Below, piece by piece: positions 50,144 through 61,769 of a stretch of 64,000 bases of DNA. This DNA is from Oceanimonas doudoroffii (lineage in GTDB: Bacteria; Pseudomonadota; Gammaproteobacteria; Enterobacterales; Aeromonadaceae), in contig NZ_NBIM01000005.1 in NCBI RefSeq assembly GCF_002242685.1, forward strand, positions 130,480 to 194,479, written 5' to 3'. Within the stretch, counting starts at the first letter, position 1, and the number at the start of each line of letters is the position of its first letter. Below the pieces are notes generated by a model. It was not told where the DNA came from and searched no databases. It was given only the letters and a program-made list of their open reading frames with translations. The translations under genes and the position numbers were made by a program.

Positions 50144-50470
50144 AGCTAATACCGCCGACTTGAGCCAGAACGCCCTCGGGTTATTATTGCTCTCGCTAGG
50201 ACGCAGCAAGGCCAGTCAGGACGACGGGCCCGCCAGGAACGGCAAAAGGACACCGCAGGAAAGCGGCCAAGGACACCTTCAGGATTGAAGATGTGAAGCG
50301 GATCAGGACGATGCGCGGTCAGGAGCGACCAGGACACCCCGATGGATCGGGAAGGGGAAGATTTCACGGAGTGAAATGCAGTCAGGGACATGGCAGGGAG
50401 CCACAGGGTTCATGGAACTGAGCCGTCAGGACGACCGAAAAAGGGGCAACAGCAATGTTGCCCCTTTTTT
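50144..50470 (+). ncRNA. csrB: CsrB-family CsrA-sequestering small RNA
   Basis: This roughly 327-nt RNA has no conserved protein but about 18 GGA motifs, 11 of them AGGA, many in hairpin loops. The stems visible by eye are at 50253-50266 (CCGC/GCGG, loop AGGAAA), 50277-50290 (CTTCA/TGAAG), 50317-50330 (GGTC/GACC, loop AGGAGC), 50339-50350 (CCGA/TCGG, loop TGGA), 50362-50376 (TTTCAC/GTGAAA, loop GGA), 50392-50402 (GGC/GCC) and 50407-50424 (GGTTCA/TGAGCC). GGA in loops is the CsrA-binding signature of CsrB and CsrC. A strong terminator ends it. The exact 5' end is inferred. Confidence 0.9.
50438..50470. terminator. Terminator of csrB, shared with the carboxypeptidase gene
   Basis: AAAAAGGGGCAAC and GTTGCCCCTTTTTT pair in both directions. 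It ends csrB on the plus strand and lies past the stop of the minus-strand carboxypeptidase gene. Confidence 0.92.
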
Positions 50471-50490
50471 CGTTTTGCCATCCGGGCAGG

Positions 50491-51702
50491 CTAGAGGCGC
50501 ACCACCAGGCAGTCCATGCCCTGACGAGACAGGCGCTGGCAGGCGCTTTTGGCCTGGTTCTCCTCCAGGCCGATCAGGCGGGCGCGAAACAGCTTGCGGT
50601 TGCTGATTTCCACCTCGGTCACCGCCGCCTGAGCCTGGGCCAGATCCCCCAGCCGACGCGCCGCATCGGACGCCCTGTCCCGGGCCTGCTCGGGCACTCG
50701 AAACGAGCCAATCTGCACCGCCCAGCCGGAATTGTCGGTCAGCGATACCGGCTGCACTGCCACAACGGCCGGCGCCGGGGTTTGCGGCGCCTGGGTTTGT
50801 GGGGCCTGGCGCACGGTCTGGCGCACGGTGCGGGTGCTGACCACCAGCCGTTCGGCGGCCGGGGCTCCCGCGGCGGACACTCGCGCAACCTGCGTGGCCC
50901 GTCCAATGCTGCGATCGATCAACGAGACCATATGCTGATCCCGGGACTGGGCGGTCTTGCCCCCCATCACCACGGCCACCACACGACGGTCCTCCCGCAG
51001 CGCCGAGGTCGCCACGTTAAAGCCCGACGCGCGAATATAACCGGTCTTCATGCCATCCACCCCGGGGGAGTTCTGCACCATGCGATTATGGCTGCGATAG
51101 GTGCGTCCCTGGTAGGTAAACGAAGAGGTGGAAAAATAGTGGTAATAGGCCGGGTAGTCCTTCATCAGCCGCAATGACAGGGTGGCCAGATCCCGGGCGG
51201 TGGAAATCTGCTGATTGTCGGGCAGGCCGGAGGCATTGCGAAAGGTGGTGTTGTACATCTTCAGCTCCCGGGCCTTGGCGGTCATGCGCCGGGCGAAGCC
51301 GCTTTCACTGCCGGCCAGGGCCTCGGCCACCACCACCGCCACGTCGTTGGCAGAGCGCACGATCAGCGCCGGAATGGCGTCCCGCACCCGCAGCTGATCG
51401 CCTTTTCGCAGGGAGATATTGGTCTGGGGCATGGAGGCGGCGTGGGCCGACACCGGCATGGTGGTATTCAGGCTCATGCGTCCCTGCTCCATGGCCTCAA
51501 ACAGCAGGTAAAGGGTCATCATCTTGGTCAGGGACGCCGGATAGCGGCTGGCATCGGCGTTGGCTGCATGCAGCACGGCGCCGTTTTCCGCGTCAATCAC
51601 GATGGCCGCATAACGCGGGTTGGCCTGGGCCGGCCCGATCAGGGAGAACAGTATCCCCAGCAGCACTATGATGGTTTTTCCCTTGCGGGTCAGGGCAAAC
51701 AT
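50491..51702 (-). CDS. D-alanyl-D-alanine carboxypeptidase with SPOR domain
   Basis: This penicillin-binding carboxypeptidase trims pentapeptide in the periplasm. The 403-residue precursor has a signal peptide (ending AQA, about residue 25). It has the active SxxK motif SLTK, an SxN motif (SAN in IVRSANDVAVVVAE) and the KTG motif in GMKTGYIRASG. A C-terminal SPOR domain (about residues 325-403, NSGWAVQIGSFRVPEQA…) suggests septal peptidoglycan binding. The start MFALTRKG follows GGAGG. The 228-bp gap upstream holds the metH terminator and no clear promoter. Confidence 0.9.
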   Translation of the reverse strand: MFALTRKGKTIIVLLGILFSLIGPAQANPRYAAIVIDAENGAVLHAANADASRYPASLTKMMTLYLLFEAMEQGRMSLNTTMPVSAHAASMPQTNISLRKGDQLRVRDAIPALIVRSANDVAVVVAEALAGSESGFARRMTAKARELKMYNTTFRNASGLPDNQQISTARDLATLSLRLMKDYPAYYHYFSTSSFTYQGRTYRSHNRMVQNSPGVDGMKTGYIRASGFNVATSALREDRRVVAVVMGGKTAQSRDQHMVSLIDRSIGRATQVARVSAAGAPAAERLVVSTRTVRQTVRQAPQTQAPQTPAPAVVAVQPVSLTDNSGWAVQIGSFRVPEQARDRASDAARRLGDLAQAQAAVTEVEISNRKLFRARLIGLEENQAKSACQRLSRQGMDCLVVRL

Positions 51703-51902
51703 GGGGAAACACCTCCCGAAGATTGAACAAAGCCGCAAGAAGCTACGCCAAGGCGTGATGCCTGTCCAGCCCCCCGCTGCACTGTCACGACAGACGGCCG
51801 ACCAAGCGGATGCGTTTGGCAACAAACGGCATGGATCCTTCCATACCTTTAAGCATACATGCGCCATACCGGAAGCTGGCCGTAAAACACGTCTTTTTAT
51901 CG

Positions 51903-51928
51903 AAAAAGGCGCCGATGGCGCCTTTTTT
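51903..51928 (-). terminator. Terminator after metH
   Basis: AAAAAGGCGCC and GGCGCCTTTTTT pair with a 4-nt loop just past the metH stop, with T-tracts on both strands. Confidence 0.9.
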
Positions 51929-51930
51929 AC

Positions 51931-55611
<3,681 letters not shown>

Positions 55612-55725
55612 TGCTGACTCCTGTTACAACCTGATTCCTGTATGCGGCATCCATGCTATCACACTTTGCGCAATCGGAAATCCGGCCATCTGCATGTCCG
55701 GAAACCTGAGGTGTGAAGCAACCCA

Positions 55726-55743
55726 TGAAAATGACCGTTTTCA
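55726..55743. promoter_or_regulatory. Palindrome between metH and the antiporter gene
   Basis: TGAAAA, a 6-nt spacer and TTTTCA form an inverted repeat in the 244-bp divergent gap. It does not fit the MetR spacing (TGAA-N5-TTCA). Confidence 0.3.
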
Positions 55744-55789
55744 CCGCATTTCCACTAGTGATGCCGAGGCCAATAGGGCAAACTATGTA

Positions 55790-55810
55790 CGACCGGAACA
55801 CATTCGGTCA
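55790..55810. promoter_or_regulatory. Second inverted repeat in the metH/antiporter gap
   Basis: CGACCG and CGGTCA (inner CCG/CGG) form an imperfect inverted repeat 46 bp before the antiporter start. The rest of the gap shows no gene. Confidence 0.25.
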
Positions 55811-55855
55811 TTTCAGCTTGCAAATAATAAAATAACCTTTCGGAAGTGCCCTTAC

Positions 55856-57145
55856 ATGAGCGTTTACTACACCCTGTGCTTTTTGGCGGCCATGGCGATC
55901 ACCATTGCCTTCGTCAATCAGTACATCATGAAAATCCAGACCACCATCGCCATTACCTCCGGCGCCCTCGCCATCTCCATTTTAATGCTTATTCTCGGCA
56001 AGACCACCTGGCCAGAACTGCAACAACATGCGGTAGAGGTGGTCAAGACCGTCGATTTCGGCTCCTTTCTGCTACAGGGCATTCTCGGCTTTTTGCTGTT
56101 TGCCGGCGGCCTGGGCATTAACCTGCCGGCGCTGAAGAGCCAGAAATGGGAAATTTCGGTGCTGGTGATCGTCGGCGTGCTGATCTCCACCCTGGTGGTG
56201 GCCGGCGGCCTCTGGCTGCTGACCTATATGGCGGCCATTCCCCTGCCCTTTATCTACTGCCTGCTGTTTGGCACCCTGATTTCCCCCACCGACCCCATAG
56301 CAGTGCTGGCCATCGTCAAGAAGCTGGGTGCGCCGGAGCAGATCGCCATTCAGGTTGAGGGGGAGTCGTTGTTCAACGACGGCATCGGCCTGGTGGCCTT
56401 CCTCACCATTTTTGCGGTGGCCTTTAACGGCAACGAGGCAAGCGTCGGCTCGGTCATGACCCTGTTCACCCACGAAGCCGTGGGCGGCATTATCTTTGGT
56501 GCCCTGCTGGGGCTGATGAGCCACATCATGATCAGCGCCACCGACGACGGCTCCATGGAGCTGCTGATGACCCTGTGCGTGCCCACCGCCGGCTTTGCCA
56601 TGGCCAACATTCTCGGCGTTTCTGGTGCCCTGGCCATGGTGGTGGCGGGCATTATCGTCGGCAACTGGACCCGCTACACCGGCTTTTCGGAGCAGAGCCA
56701 GAAATACCTGGATCATTTCTGGCACCTGCTGGACGAGTTCCTCAATGCCCTGTTGTTCCTGCTGATCGGCCTGGCCATGCTGCTGGTGGACTTTCACTGG
56801 CAGGCCTGGATCCTGATGGTGCTGTCGGTGCCCCTGGTACTGGCCGGCCGCTTTGCCAGTGTAGCAATACCTTATATCGGCTTTCGTCGGGTGCGCAGCT
56901 ACAACAGATACTCGGTACGCATTCTGACCTGGGGCGGCTTGCGTGGCGGCCTGTCACTGGCCATGGCGCTGTCAATTCCGGCGGGGATCAAGCTGGGCAG
57001 TGACGGGCAGGTGGAGCTGAGGGATCTGATCCTGATGATGACCTACGCCATCGTGCTGTTCTCGATTATCGTGCAGGGCATGACCATCACGCCGATGATC
57101 AACAAGGCCAAGGCCGCCGAAAAAGCCGGCTTTCCCATCGATTAA
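55856..57145 (+). CDS. CPA1-family cation:proton antiporter (NhaP type)
   Basis: This 429-residue inner-membrane protein exchanges Na+ or K+ for H+. It has about twelve helices, the CPA1 signatures LISPTDPIAVLAIVKKLG and VEGESLFNDGIGLVAF, and the arginine-rich LTWGGLRGGLSLAMAL stretch. The family covers NhaP and CvrA-like proteins; ion preference cannot be read here. The start MSVYYTLCFLA was chosen over 55694 because the upstream residues are not membrane-like. Confidence 0.9.
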   Translation: MSVYYTLCFLAAMAITIAFVNQYIMKIQTTIAITSGALAISILMLILGKTTWPELQQHAVEVVKTVDFGSFLLQGILGFLLFAGGLGINLPALKSQKWEISVLVIVGVLISTLVVAGGLWLLTYMAAIPLPFIYCLLFGTLISPTDPIAVLAIVKKLGAPEQIAIQVEGESLFNDGIGLVAFLTIFAVAFNGNEASVGSVMTLFTHEAVGGIIFGALLGLMSHIMISATDDGSMELLMTLCVPTAGFAMANILGVSGALAMVVAGIIVGNWTRYTGFSEQSQKYLDHFWHLLDEFLNALLFLLIGLAMLLVDFHWQAWILMVLSVPLVLAGRFASVAIPYIGFRRVRSYNRYSVRILTWGGLRGGLSLAMALSIPAGIKLGSDGQVELRDLILMMTYAIVLFSIIVQGMTITPMINKAKAAEKAGFPID

Positions 57146-57148
57146 CAA

Positions 57149-57171
57149 TAAAGGGGCTGATGCCCCTTTTT
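57149..57171. terminator. Terminator between the antiporter gene and metA
   Basis: AAGGGGC and GCCCCTT form a stem with a TGAT loop and T-tracts both ways, between convergent genes. Confidence 0.88.
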
Positions 57172-57176
57172 GATGT

Positions 57177-58130
57177 TCAGTCTTCCCAGTCTTTGGTCAG
57201 GGTATCGCCGGCGGCGCTCAGGGTCTTCAGATCGTAGGGGGTCAGCTGATAAACGTGGTAGTTGAGCCAGTTGGAAAACAACAGGTGACCGTGGCTGCGC
57301 CAGGTAGCCCGGGGTGCATTGTCCGGGTTGTTTTCCGGGTAGTAGTTCACCGGCATGTTGGGCTCAATGCCCACGGACAGATCCCGCATGTATTCCTGAT
57401 GCAGGGTATCCGGATCGTATTCCGGGTGGCCGGTCACGAACACCTGACGGCGATCCGGACTGACCGCCAGGTACATGCCCACCCGTTCTGAGCCGGCCAG
57501 CACCTTGAGGTTGGTTTTCTCACGAATCAGATCCAGCGGAAAGTCCGCATAGCGGGAATGGGGAGCCAGAAACACATCATCAAAGCCGCGTACCAGGGGC
57601 TCGAACTGCCCCATGTTCTGGTGTTCATATACACCGGAAAGCTTTTCCAGACGAGTGCGTTTATCGAGGCCGTAGAGAATTTTCAGGCCGGCCTGGGCCG
57701 CCCAGCACAGGAACAAGGTAGAGGTCACATGGCTCTTGGACCACTCCACGACCTGTTCAATCTTGTCCCAGTACACCACATCGCAGAAGTCGGTCAGCCC
57801 CAGAGGCGCGCCGGTAATGATCAAACCGTCGTAGAACTGATCCTTGATCTGCTCGAAATCGAAGTAAAAATGTTCCAGGTGTGACTGCGGCGTATTCTTT
57901 GATGGCCGGTTGTCGATGCGCAGCAGATCCACTCCGATTTGCAGCGGCGAGTTCGACAGCATGCGCAGCAACTGATTCTCGGTTTCAATCTTCTTCGGCA
58001 TCAGGTTGAGCAGCAGCACCCGCATCGGTCGTATATCCTGATTGACCGCGCGCGTCTCCGTCATCACGAAGATATTTTCTCGGCTCAGGACATTGGCCGC
58101 CGGCAGGCGATCCGGAATTCTGATGGGCAT
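57177..58130 (-). CDS. metA: Homoserine O-succinyltransferase MetA
   Basis: MetA acylates homoserine with succinyl-CoA (or acetyl-CoA in some relatives), the first step specific to methionine. The 317-residue protein has the catalytic Cys in [11 protein letters not shown] (C142) and the later [11 protein letters not shown] motif. The acyl donor is not decided by these motifs alone. The start MPIRIPDRL lies after a GAGTAAGC site. Three tandem MetJ boxes lie 29-52 bp upstream. Confidence 0.96.
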   Translation of the reverse strand: MPIRIPDRLPAANVLSRENIFVMTETRAVNQDIRPMRVLLLNLMPKKIETENQLLRMLSNSPLQIGVDLLRIDNRPSKNTPQSHLEHFYFDFEQIKDQFYDGLIITGAPLGLTDFCDVVYWDKIEQVVEWSKSHVTSTLFLCWAAQAGLKILYGLDKRTRLEKLSGVYEHQNMGQFEPLVRGFDDVFLAPHSRYADFPLDLIREKTNLKVLAGSERVGMYLAVSPDRRQVFVTGHPEYDPDTLHQEYMRDLSVGIEPNMPVNYYPENNPDNAPRATWRSHGHLLFSNWLNYHVYQLTPYDLKTLSAAGDTLTKDWED

Positions 58131-58158
58131 GTGCTTACTCCATGTACTGCATCGGTAG

Positions 58159-58182
58159 AAAAGTCTAGACATCTAGAAATCT
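58159..58182. promoter_or_regulatory. Three tandem MetJ boxes of metA
   Basis: Three abutting 8-mers AAAAGTCT, AGACATCT and AGAAATCT (plus strand) match the met box AGACGTCT at 5, 7 and 6 of 8 positions. MetJ needs at least two adjacent boxes. The site lies between divergent metA and cinA. Confidence 0.85.
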
Positions 58183-58271
58183 ACAATAAGGGCCGCCGCT
58201 TGTCACCAGCTAGCTGTGTTGCGCCGGCAAGATACGTTAGAATTTGGGCGTTTTTCTTCAAGGATTTGCAT

Positions 58272-59447
58272 ATGGACCCCGTGATTGAACTGGTCAGCAC
58301 CGGCGACGAAGTGCTCACCGGCCTGATAACCGACACCAATGCCGGCTGGCTGTCACAGCGGCTGCTAGAGCAAGGCTGGCAGGTGCGCCGGCGTTTTACC
58401 GTAGGCGATGACAAGGCCGATCTGGTGGAGCTGTTCGAACAGCGCAGCCACCACGCCGATATCGTGATCGTCAATGGCGGCCTGGGACCGACCTCGGACG
58501 ACATCAGCGCCGAGGCCATGGCCGAGGCCGCCGGCGTGTCGTTGGCCCTGAACCAGCACTGGCTTGAGGTGATGCAGGAGAAATACAACAGCCGAAACCG
58601 CATCATGCCGGAAAGCAATATCAAGCAGGCCATGCTGCCCGAGGGCGCCGAGCTGGTGGACAACCCCGTCGGCACCGCCTGCGGCTTTGCGGTGCAACAC
58701 AACCGGGCGTTGTTTTTCTTTACGCCCGGAGTGCCGTCCGAACTGAAGAAAATGATGGACGAGGAAATTCTGCCGCGATTGCGCAGCCGACTGGGTCAGC
58801 AGGGCCGAAGCCAGGTACAACGCTACTTTTTGTTCGGGCTGTCGGAGTCGGGCCTGAGCGACCGACTCGACAGCCTGCCCTGGCCGAAGGGGATTACTCT
58901 TGGGTATCGCGCCAATGCCCCCACCATAGAGCTGAAGCTGATTATCGATACCGATGACCACGAGGCCATCGCCCAGGCCGAGACCCAGTTGCTGGAGCAG
59001 GTGGGCAGCCACCTGGTGGCCCGTGACGAGCTGACATTCGATGCCCTGGCGGCACAACTGCACAACCGGGATCTGGTGATATTTGAAGACGCCAGCGGCG
59101 GCCGCCTGACCGACACCCTGCACACCCTCACTGCCGAATTTGAAGGCCATTACCTGGCCGGGCTGCCCGATAGCGCCGATGACCTGGCACAGTGGCTGAA
59201 AGGCTCGGGTCGGACCATTACCCTGGCCATCGGTGCCGAGGGTCCTCAGGGCATTCCGCTGGCGCTGCTGACCGAGCAGGGCTGCGAGGCACAAACCCTG
59301 AAAATGCACTTTCGCGATCCGCTGATGCGTCGCCGGCTGCTGGCCTTTGCCGCCTTTGACATGCTGCGCCGCCACCAGCAAGGGCTGCCGGTGATCATCG
59401 ACTATGACATTCTGCCTCGCAGCGAGCAGGTTAGCCTGCCACGGTAA
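58272..59447 (+). CDS. CinA-family protein, YfaY-like
   Basis: CinA proteins combine an N-terminal molybdopterin-binding-like domain with a C-terminal NMN amidase. The 391-residue protein has the N-terminal signature LVSTGDEVLTGLITDTNAGWL and NGGLGPTSDD, and FTPGVPSELKKMM further on. The C-terminal part carries EDASGGRLTDTL where active NMN amidases have AESCTGG, so the amidase looks degenerate, as in E. coli YfaY. The start MDPVIELVS is conserved; the frame opens earlier at 57939. Confidence 0.85.
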   Translation: MDPVIELVSTGDEVLTGLITDTNAGWLSQRLLEQGWQVRRRFTVGDDKADLVELFEQRSHHADIVIVNGGLGPTSDDISAEAMAEAAGVSLALNQHWLEVMQEKYNSRNRIMPESNIKQAMLPEGAELVDNPVGTACGFAVQHNRALFFFTPGVPSELKKMMDEEILPRLRSRLGQQGRSQVQRYFLFGLSESGLSDRLDSLPWPKGITLGYRANAPTIELKLIIDTDDHEAIAQAETQLLEQVGSHLVARDELTFDALAAQLHNRDLVIFEDASGGRLTDTLHTLTAEFEGHYLAGLPDSADDLAQWLKGSGRTITLAIGAEGPQGIPLALLTEQGCEAQTLKMHFRDPLMRRRLLAFAAFDMLRRHQQGLPVIIDYDILPRSEQVSLPR

Positions 59448-59478
59448 CCACAAGGGCGGCCTGACCGCCCTTGTGGTT
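59446..59478. terminator. Terminator between cinA and the PAP2 gene
   Basis: AACCACAAGGGCGG and CCGCCCTTGTGGTT form a perfect 14-bp stem with a 5-nt loop between convergent genes, touching both stop codons. T-tracts are short. Confidence 0.75.
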
Positions 59479-60182
59479 TAACCCTGAAGTTGCCAGCGCC
59501 GCAGCAATTTCTCAGCCGGGGCCACCAGGGTTTCGGTCAGCCAGTGGGCCAGCGGCGTGTGGAACAGCCAGGCGGCGGTGATCAACGCCAGGGGGATGGA
59601 GCCACAGAGAAAGTCGGTGAGCCAGTGGGCCCCGGACATGACCCTTGGCATGGCCAGGGCCAGCACCAAGGGAACCACAGCGTAAAGGTAACGACGCGGA
59701 AAGCGATAGAGGGCAAACAGCAAAAAGGTGGCGAAGCCAATGCCGTGATCACTGGGAAAGGAGTCTCCCGAAGCGTCCTTGGCCTTGATATGGGGCACCA
59801 ACTCACTGATCCGTTCCGCCTGCTCAAATACCTTGGTTGGACTCGGCCGTTCAATGGGCAGCGCCTTGCCCGCCGCCGCCTGCAGCGAGAAGCAACCAGC
59901 CATGATCAACAGCAAGCAGCAGATACGCGCCCGCTCTCTGCCCGATGCCAGCCAAGCGTGCCGAAACACGAACAACGCCATCAACAGCGCCACCGCACCG
60001 TCAATCCAGCGCTGATTGACGAAGGCTACCAACTCGGCAAAGCCAGGCTGCGTCACTAGGCGGCCGTTGAACCACCAAAACACACTTTCATCCAGTTCCT
60101 GCCAGTATCCCTGCCACCAGGTGATCAGCAGCAGACCCGCCAGTAATTGCAGGCCAAGCCAACCTTTAAGATCCCATCGCAT
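59478..60182 (-). CDS. PAP2-family membrane phosphatase
   Basis: This 234-residue inner-membrane protein has about six helices and the three PAP2 motifs: KALPIERP (one residue shorter than the usual KX6RP), SFPSDHG (PSGH variant) and RVMSGAHWLTD (RX5HX3D). PSDH is shared with undecaprenyl pyrophosphate phosphatases of the BcrC/YbjG type, so lipid-carrier recycling or lipid A modification (LpxT) is the likely role; which one is not decided. The start MRWDLKGWL was chosen as the N-terminal cytoplasmic end; the frame opens at 60299. Confidence 0.78.
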   Translation of the reverse strand: MRWDLKGWLGLQLLAGLLLITWWQGYWQELDESVFWWFNGRLVTQPGFAELVAFVNQRWIDGAVALLMALFVFRHAWLASGRERARICCLLLIMAGCFSLQAAAGKALPIERPSPTKVFEQAERISELVPHIKAKDASGDSFPSDHGIGFATFLLFALYRFPRRYLYAVVPLVLALAMPRVMSGAHWLTDFLCGSIPLALITAAWLFHTPLAHWLTETLVAPAEKLLRRWQLQG

Positions 60183-60250
60183 TCCGAAAACCATTTTGCA
60201 AAAACTGACTTTATACCAGAAAGCACCGAAAAAATCCTTTGAAACCATAA

Positions 60251-60290
60251 GGTAATAAAAAAGAGTGCCGCAGCACTCTCTTTTATTACC
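60251..60290 (-). terminator. Terminator after the purine deaminase gene
   Basis: GGTAATAAAA/TTTTATTACC and AGAGTGC/GCACTCT form one long stem with a single mismatch. On the minus strand a T6 tract follows the GC part. Confidence 0.88.
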
Positions 60291-60299
60291 CTGACGCAT

Positions 60300-61646
60300 T
60301 CAACGCAACTGCGCCGCCAGCTCACGCTGCCGTGCCTTGAGGGCCTCTATATCCAGGCCCTCAATGGTGCCATCGGTTACTCGCCAGCGGCCAGCCACCA
60401 TCACCCTGTCGGCCCGCTGGGCACCACACAACACCAGCGCCGCCAACGGGTCGCCGGCTCCGGCAAACTGAATGTCATTCAGCCGGAACAGGGCCAGATC
60501 GGCCTGTTTGCCCACGGCAATCTCGCCAATGTCATGGCGACCCAAACAGGCAGCCGAGCCACGGGTCGCCCAGTCAATCACCTTCTGGTGGGTAATGCGC
60601 CTGGCGCCATAACGCAACCGCTGCAGCAGCAAGGCTTGCCGCACTTCCAGTATCATGTTGGAACCGTCATTGGACGCCGAGCCATCAACGCCAAGGCCCA
60701 CCGGGCAACCGGCCGCTTCCAGATCCAGGGTCGGACACATTCCCGAGGCCAGCAGCATGTTCGACGACGGGCAATGGGATATGCCCACTCCGGCCTTGCC
60801 CAACCGCGCGATTTCTTCCTCGTTGAAATGAATGCCGTGAGCCAGCCAGGTACGATTATTAAGCCAGCCCACCGACTCCAGGTAGTCCACCGGACGCATA
60901 CCGAACATGCGCTCACAGAACTCGGTTTCATCGTGGGTCTCGGCCAGGTGTGTGTGCAGTTGCACATCATGCCGTTCGGCCAGTTCGGCCGAGGCCTTCA
61001 TCAGCTCACTGCTGACCGAAAAGGGAGAGCAGGGAGCCAGCGCCACTCGCACCATGGCGCCGTCGGCATGCTCATGGTAGCGGTCTATCAGGCGTTCACT
61101 GTCGGCCAGTATCGCGTCCTCGGTCTGCACCGTGGATTGGGGCGGCAAGCCCCCCTGATCCTGACCCAGGCTCATGGAGCCCCGAGTAAGGTGCACTCGC
61201 ACGCCGAGACGGCGGGATTGCTCCACCTGAATATCGATGGCCTGCTCCAGCCCTTGCGGAAACAGGTAGTGATGATCATTGGCGGTGGTGCAGCCCGACA
61301 GCAGCAGCTCGGCCAGGGCAATTTGAGTGGACGCTGCCACCATTTCCGGCTGCAGCTTCGCCCATACCGGGTAGAGCGAAGTCAGCCAGGAAAACAGCTC
61401 CTTGTTCAACGCCACCGGATGGGCACGGGTCAGGGTCTGGTAGAAATGGTGATGGGCATTGATCAGGCCCGGCAGCAGCACGTGCTCGCCGGCATCAAAG
61501 ATTTGATCAATGGCATGCTGCGGTGTTTTCCCCTCGGGCACCAGCTCGACAATGGTGTCGCCGCTGATCACCACGCCACCGGCACAGGTCGAATCGAGCG
61601 TCGCAAGGGGAGATTTAATCCAGAGTGTGTTGTTGGGGTTTTGCAT
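60300..61646 (-). CDS. Amidohydrolase, 8-oxoguanine deaminase type
   Basis: This 448-residue metal-dependent hydrolase belongs to the cytosine/guanine deaminase group of the amidohydrolase superfamily. The metal-binding HxH lies in LPGLINAHHHFYQTLTR. Further metal ligands are the His in THLAETHDETEF and the Asp in GLGVDGSASNDGSNM, and the AHGIHFNEEEI segment is conserved. Family resemblance is to 8-oxoguanine deaminase and hydroxydechloroatrazine ethylaminohydrolase; the purine permease upstream favours a purine. The start MQNPNNTLW was chosen over 61712. Confidence 0.83.
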   Translation of the reverse strand: MQNPNNTLWIKSPLATLDSTCAGGVVISGDTIVELVPEGKTPQHAIDQIFDAGEHVLLPGLINAHHHFYQTLTRAHPVALNKELFSWLTSLYPVWAKLQPEMVAASTQIALAELLLSGCTTANDHHYLFPQGLEQAIDIQVEQSRRLGVRVHLTRGSMSLGQDQGGLPPQSTVQTEDAILADSERLIDRYHEHADGAMVRVALAPCSPFSVSSELMKASAELAERHDVQLHTHLAETHDETEFCERMFGMRPVDYLESVGWLNNRTWLAHGIHFNEEEIARLGKAGVGISHCPSSNMLLASGMCPTLDLEAAGCPVGLGVDGSASNDGSNMILEVRQALLLQRLRYGARRITHQKVIDWATRGSAACLGRHDIGEIAVGKQADLALFRLNDIQFAGAGDPLAALVLCGAQRADRVMVAGRWRVTDGTIEGLDIEALKARQRELAAQLR

Positions 61647-61698
61647 CAGACTTTCTACTCCATATTGCTGGAAAGTTGGCATCCCCCGGATGTGGAAA

Positions 61699-61733
61699 CC
61701 CCTGACGCACAATCCGGGAAGGTACGCCAGGGG
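61699..61733 (-). other. Hairpin between purine permease and deaminase genes
   Basis: On the minus strand CCCCTGGCGTAC and GTGCGTCAGGGG pair over 12 bp, allowing two G-U pairs, around an 11-nt loop. It could act as a partial terminator or an mRNA stabiliser. Confidence 0.4.
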
Positions 61734-61769
61734 ATTGAGACAAATCAGGCCTCAATTCGATAGTGAGTG

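Noticed and set aside
50146..50391. An 81-codon minus-strand frame inside the CsrB RNA
   Set aside because: No family resemblance; the region is explained by a structured RNA with its own promoter and terminator.
55612..55855. A cobalamin or SAM/SAH riboswitch before metH
   Set aside because: The gap is only 244 bp and I see none of the conserved riboswitch boxes.
58219..58243. A sigma-70 promoter for cinA (TTGCGC and TAGAAT)
   Set aside because: The spacer is only about 13 bp, too short for sigma-70.
60534..61763. A 409-codon plus-strand frame over the deaminase gene
   Set aside because: Shadow frame; the minus strand has a complete amidohydrolase with metal ligands.
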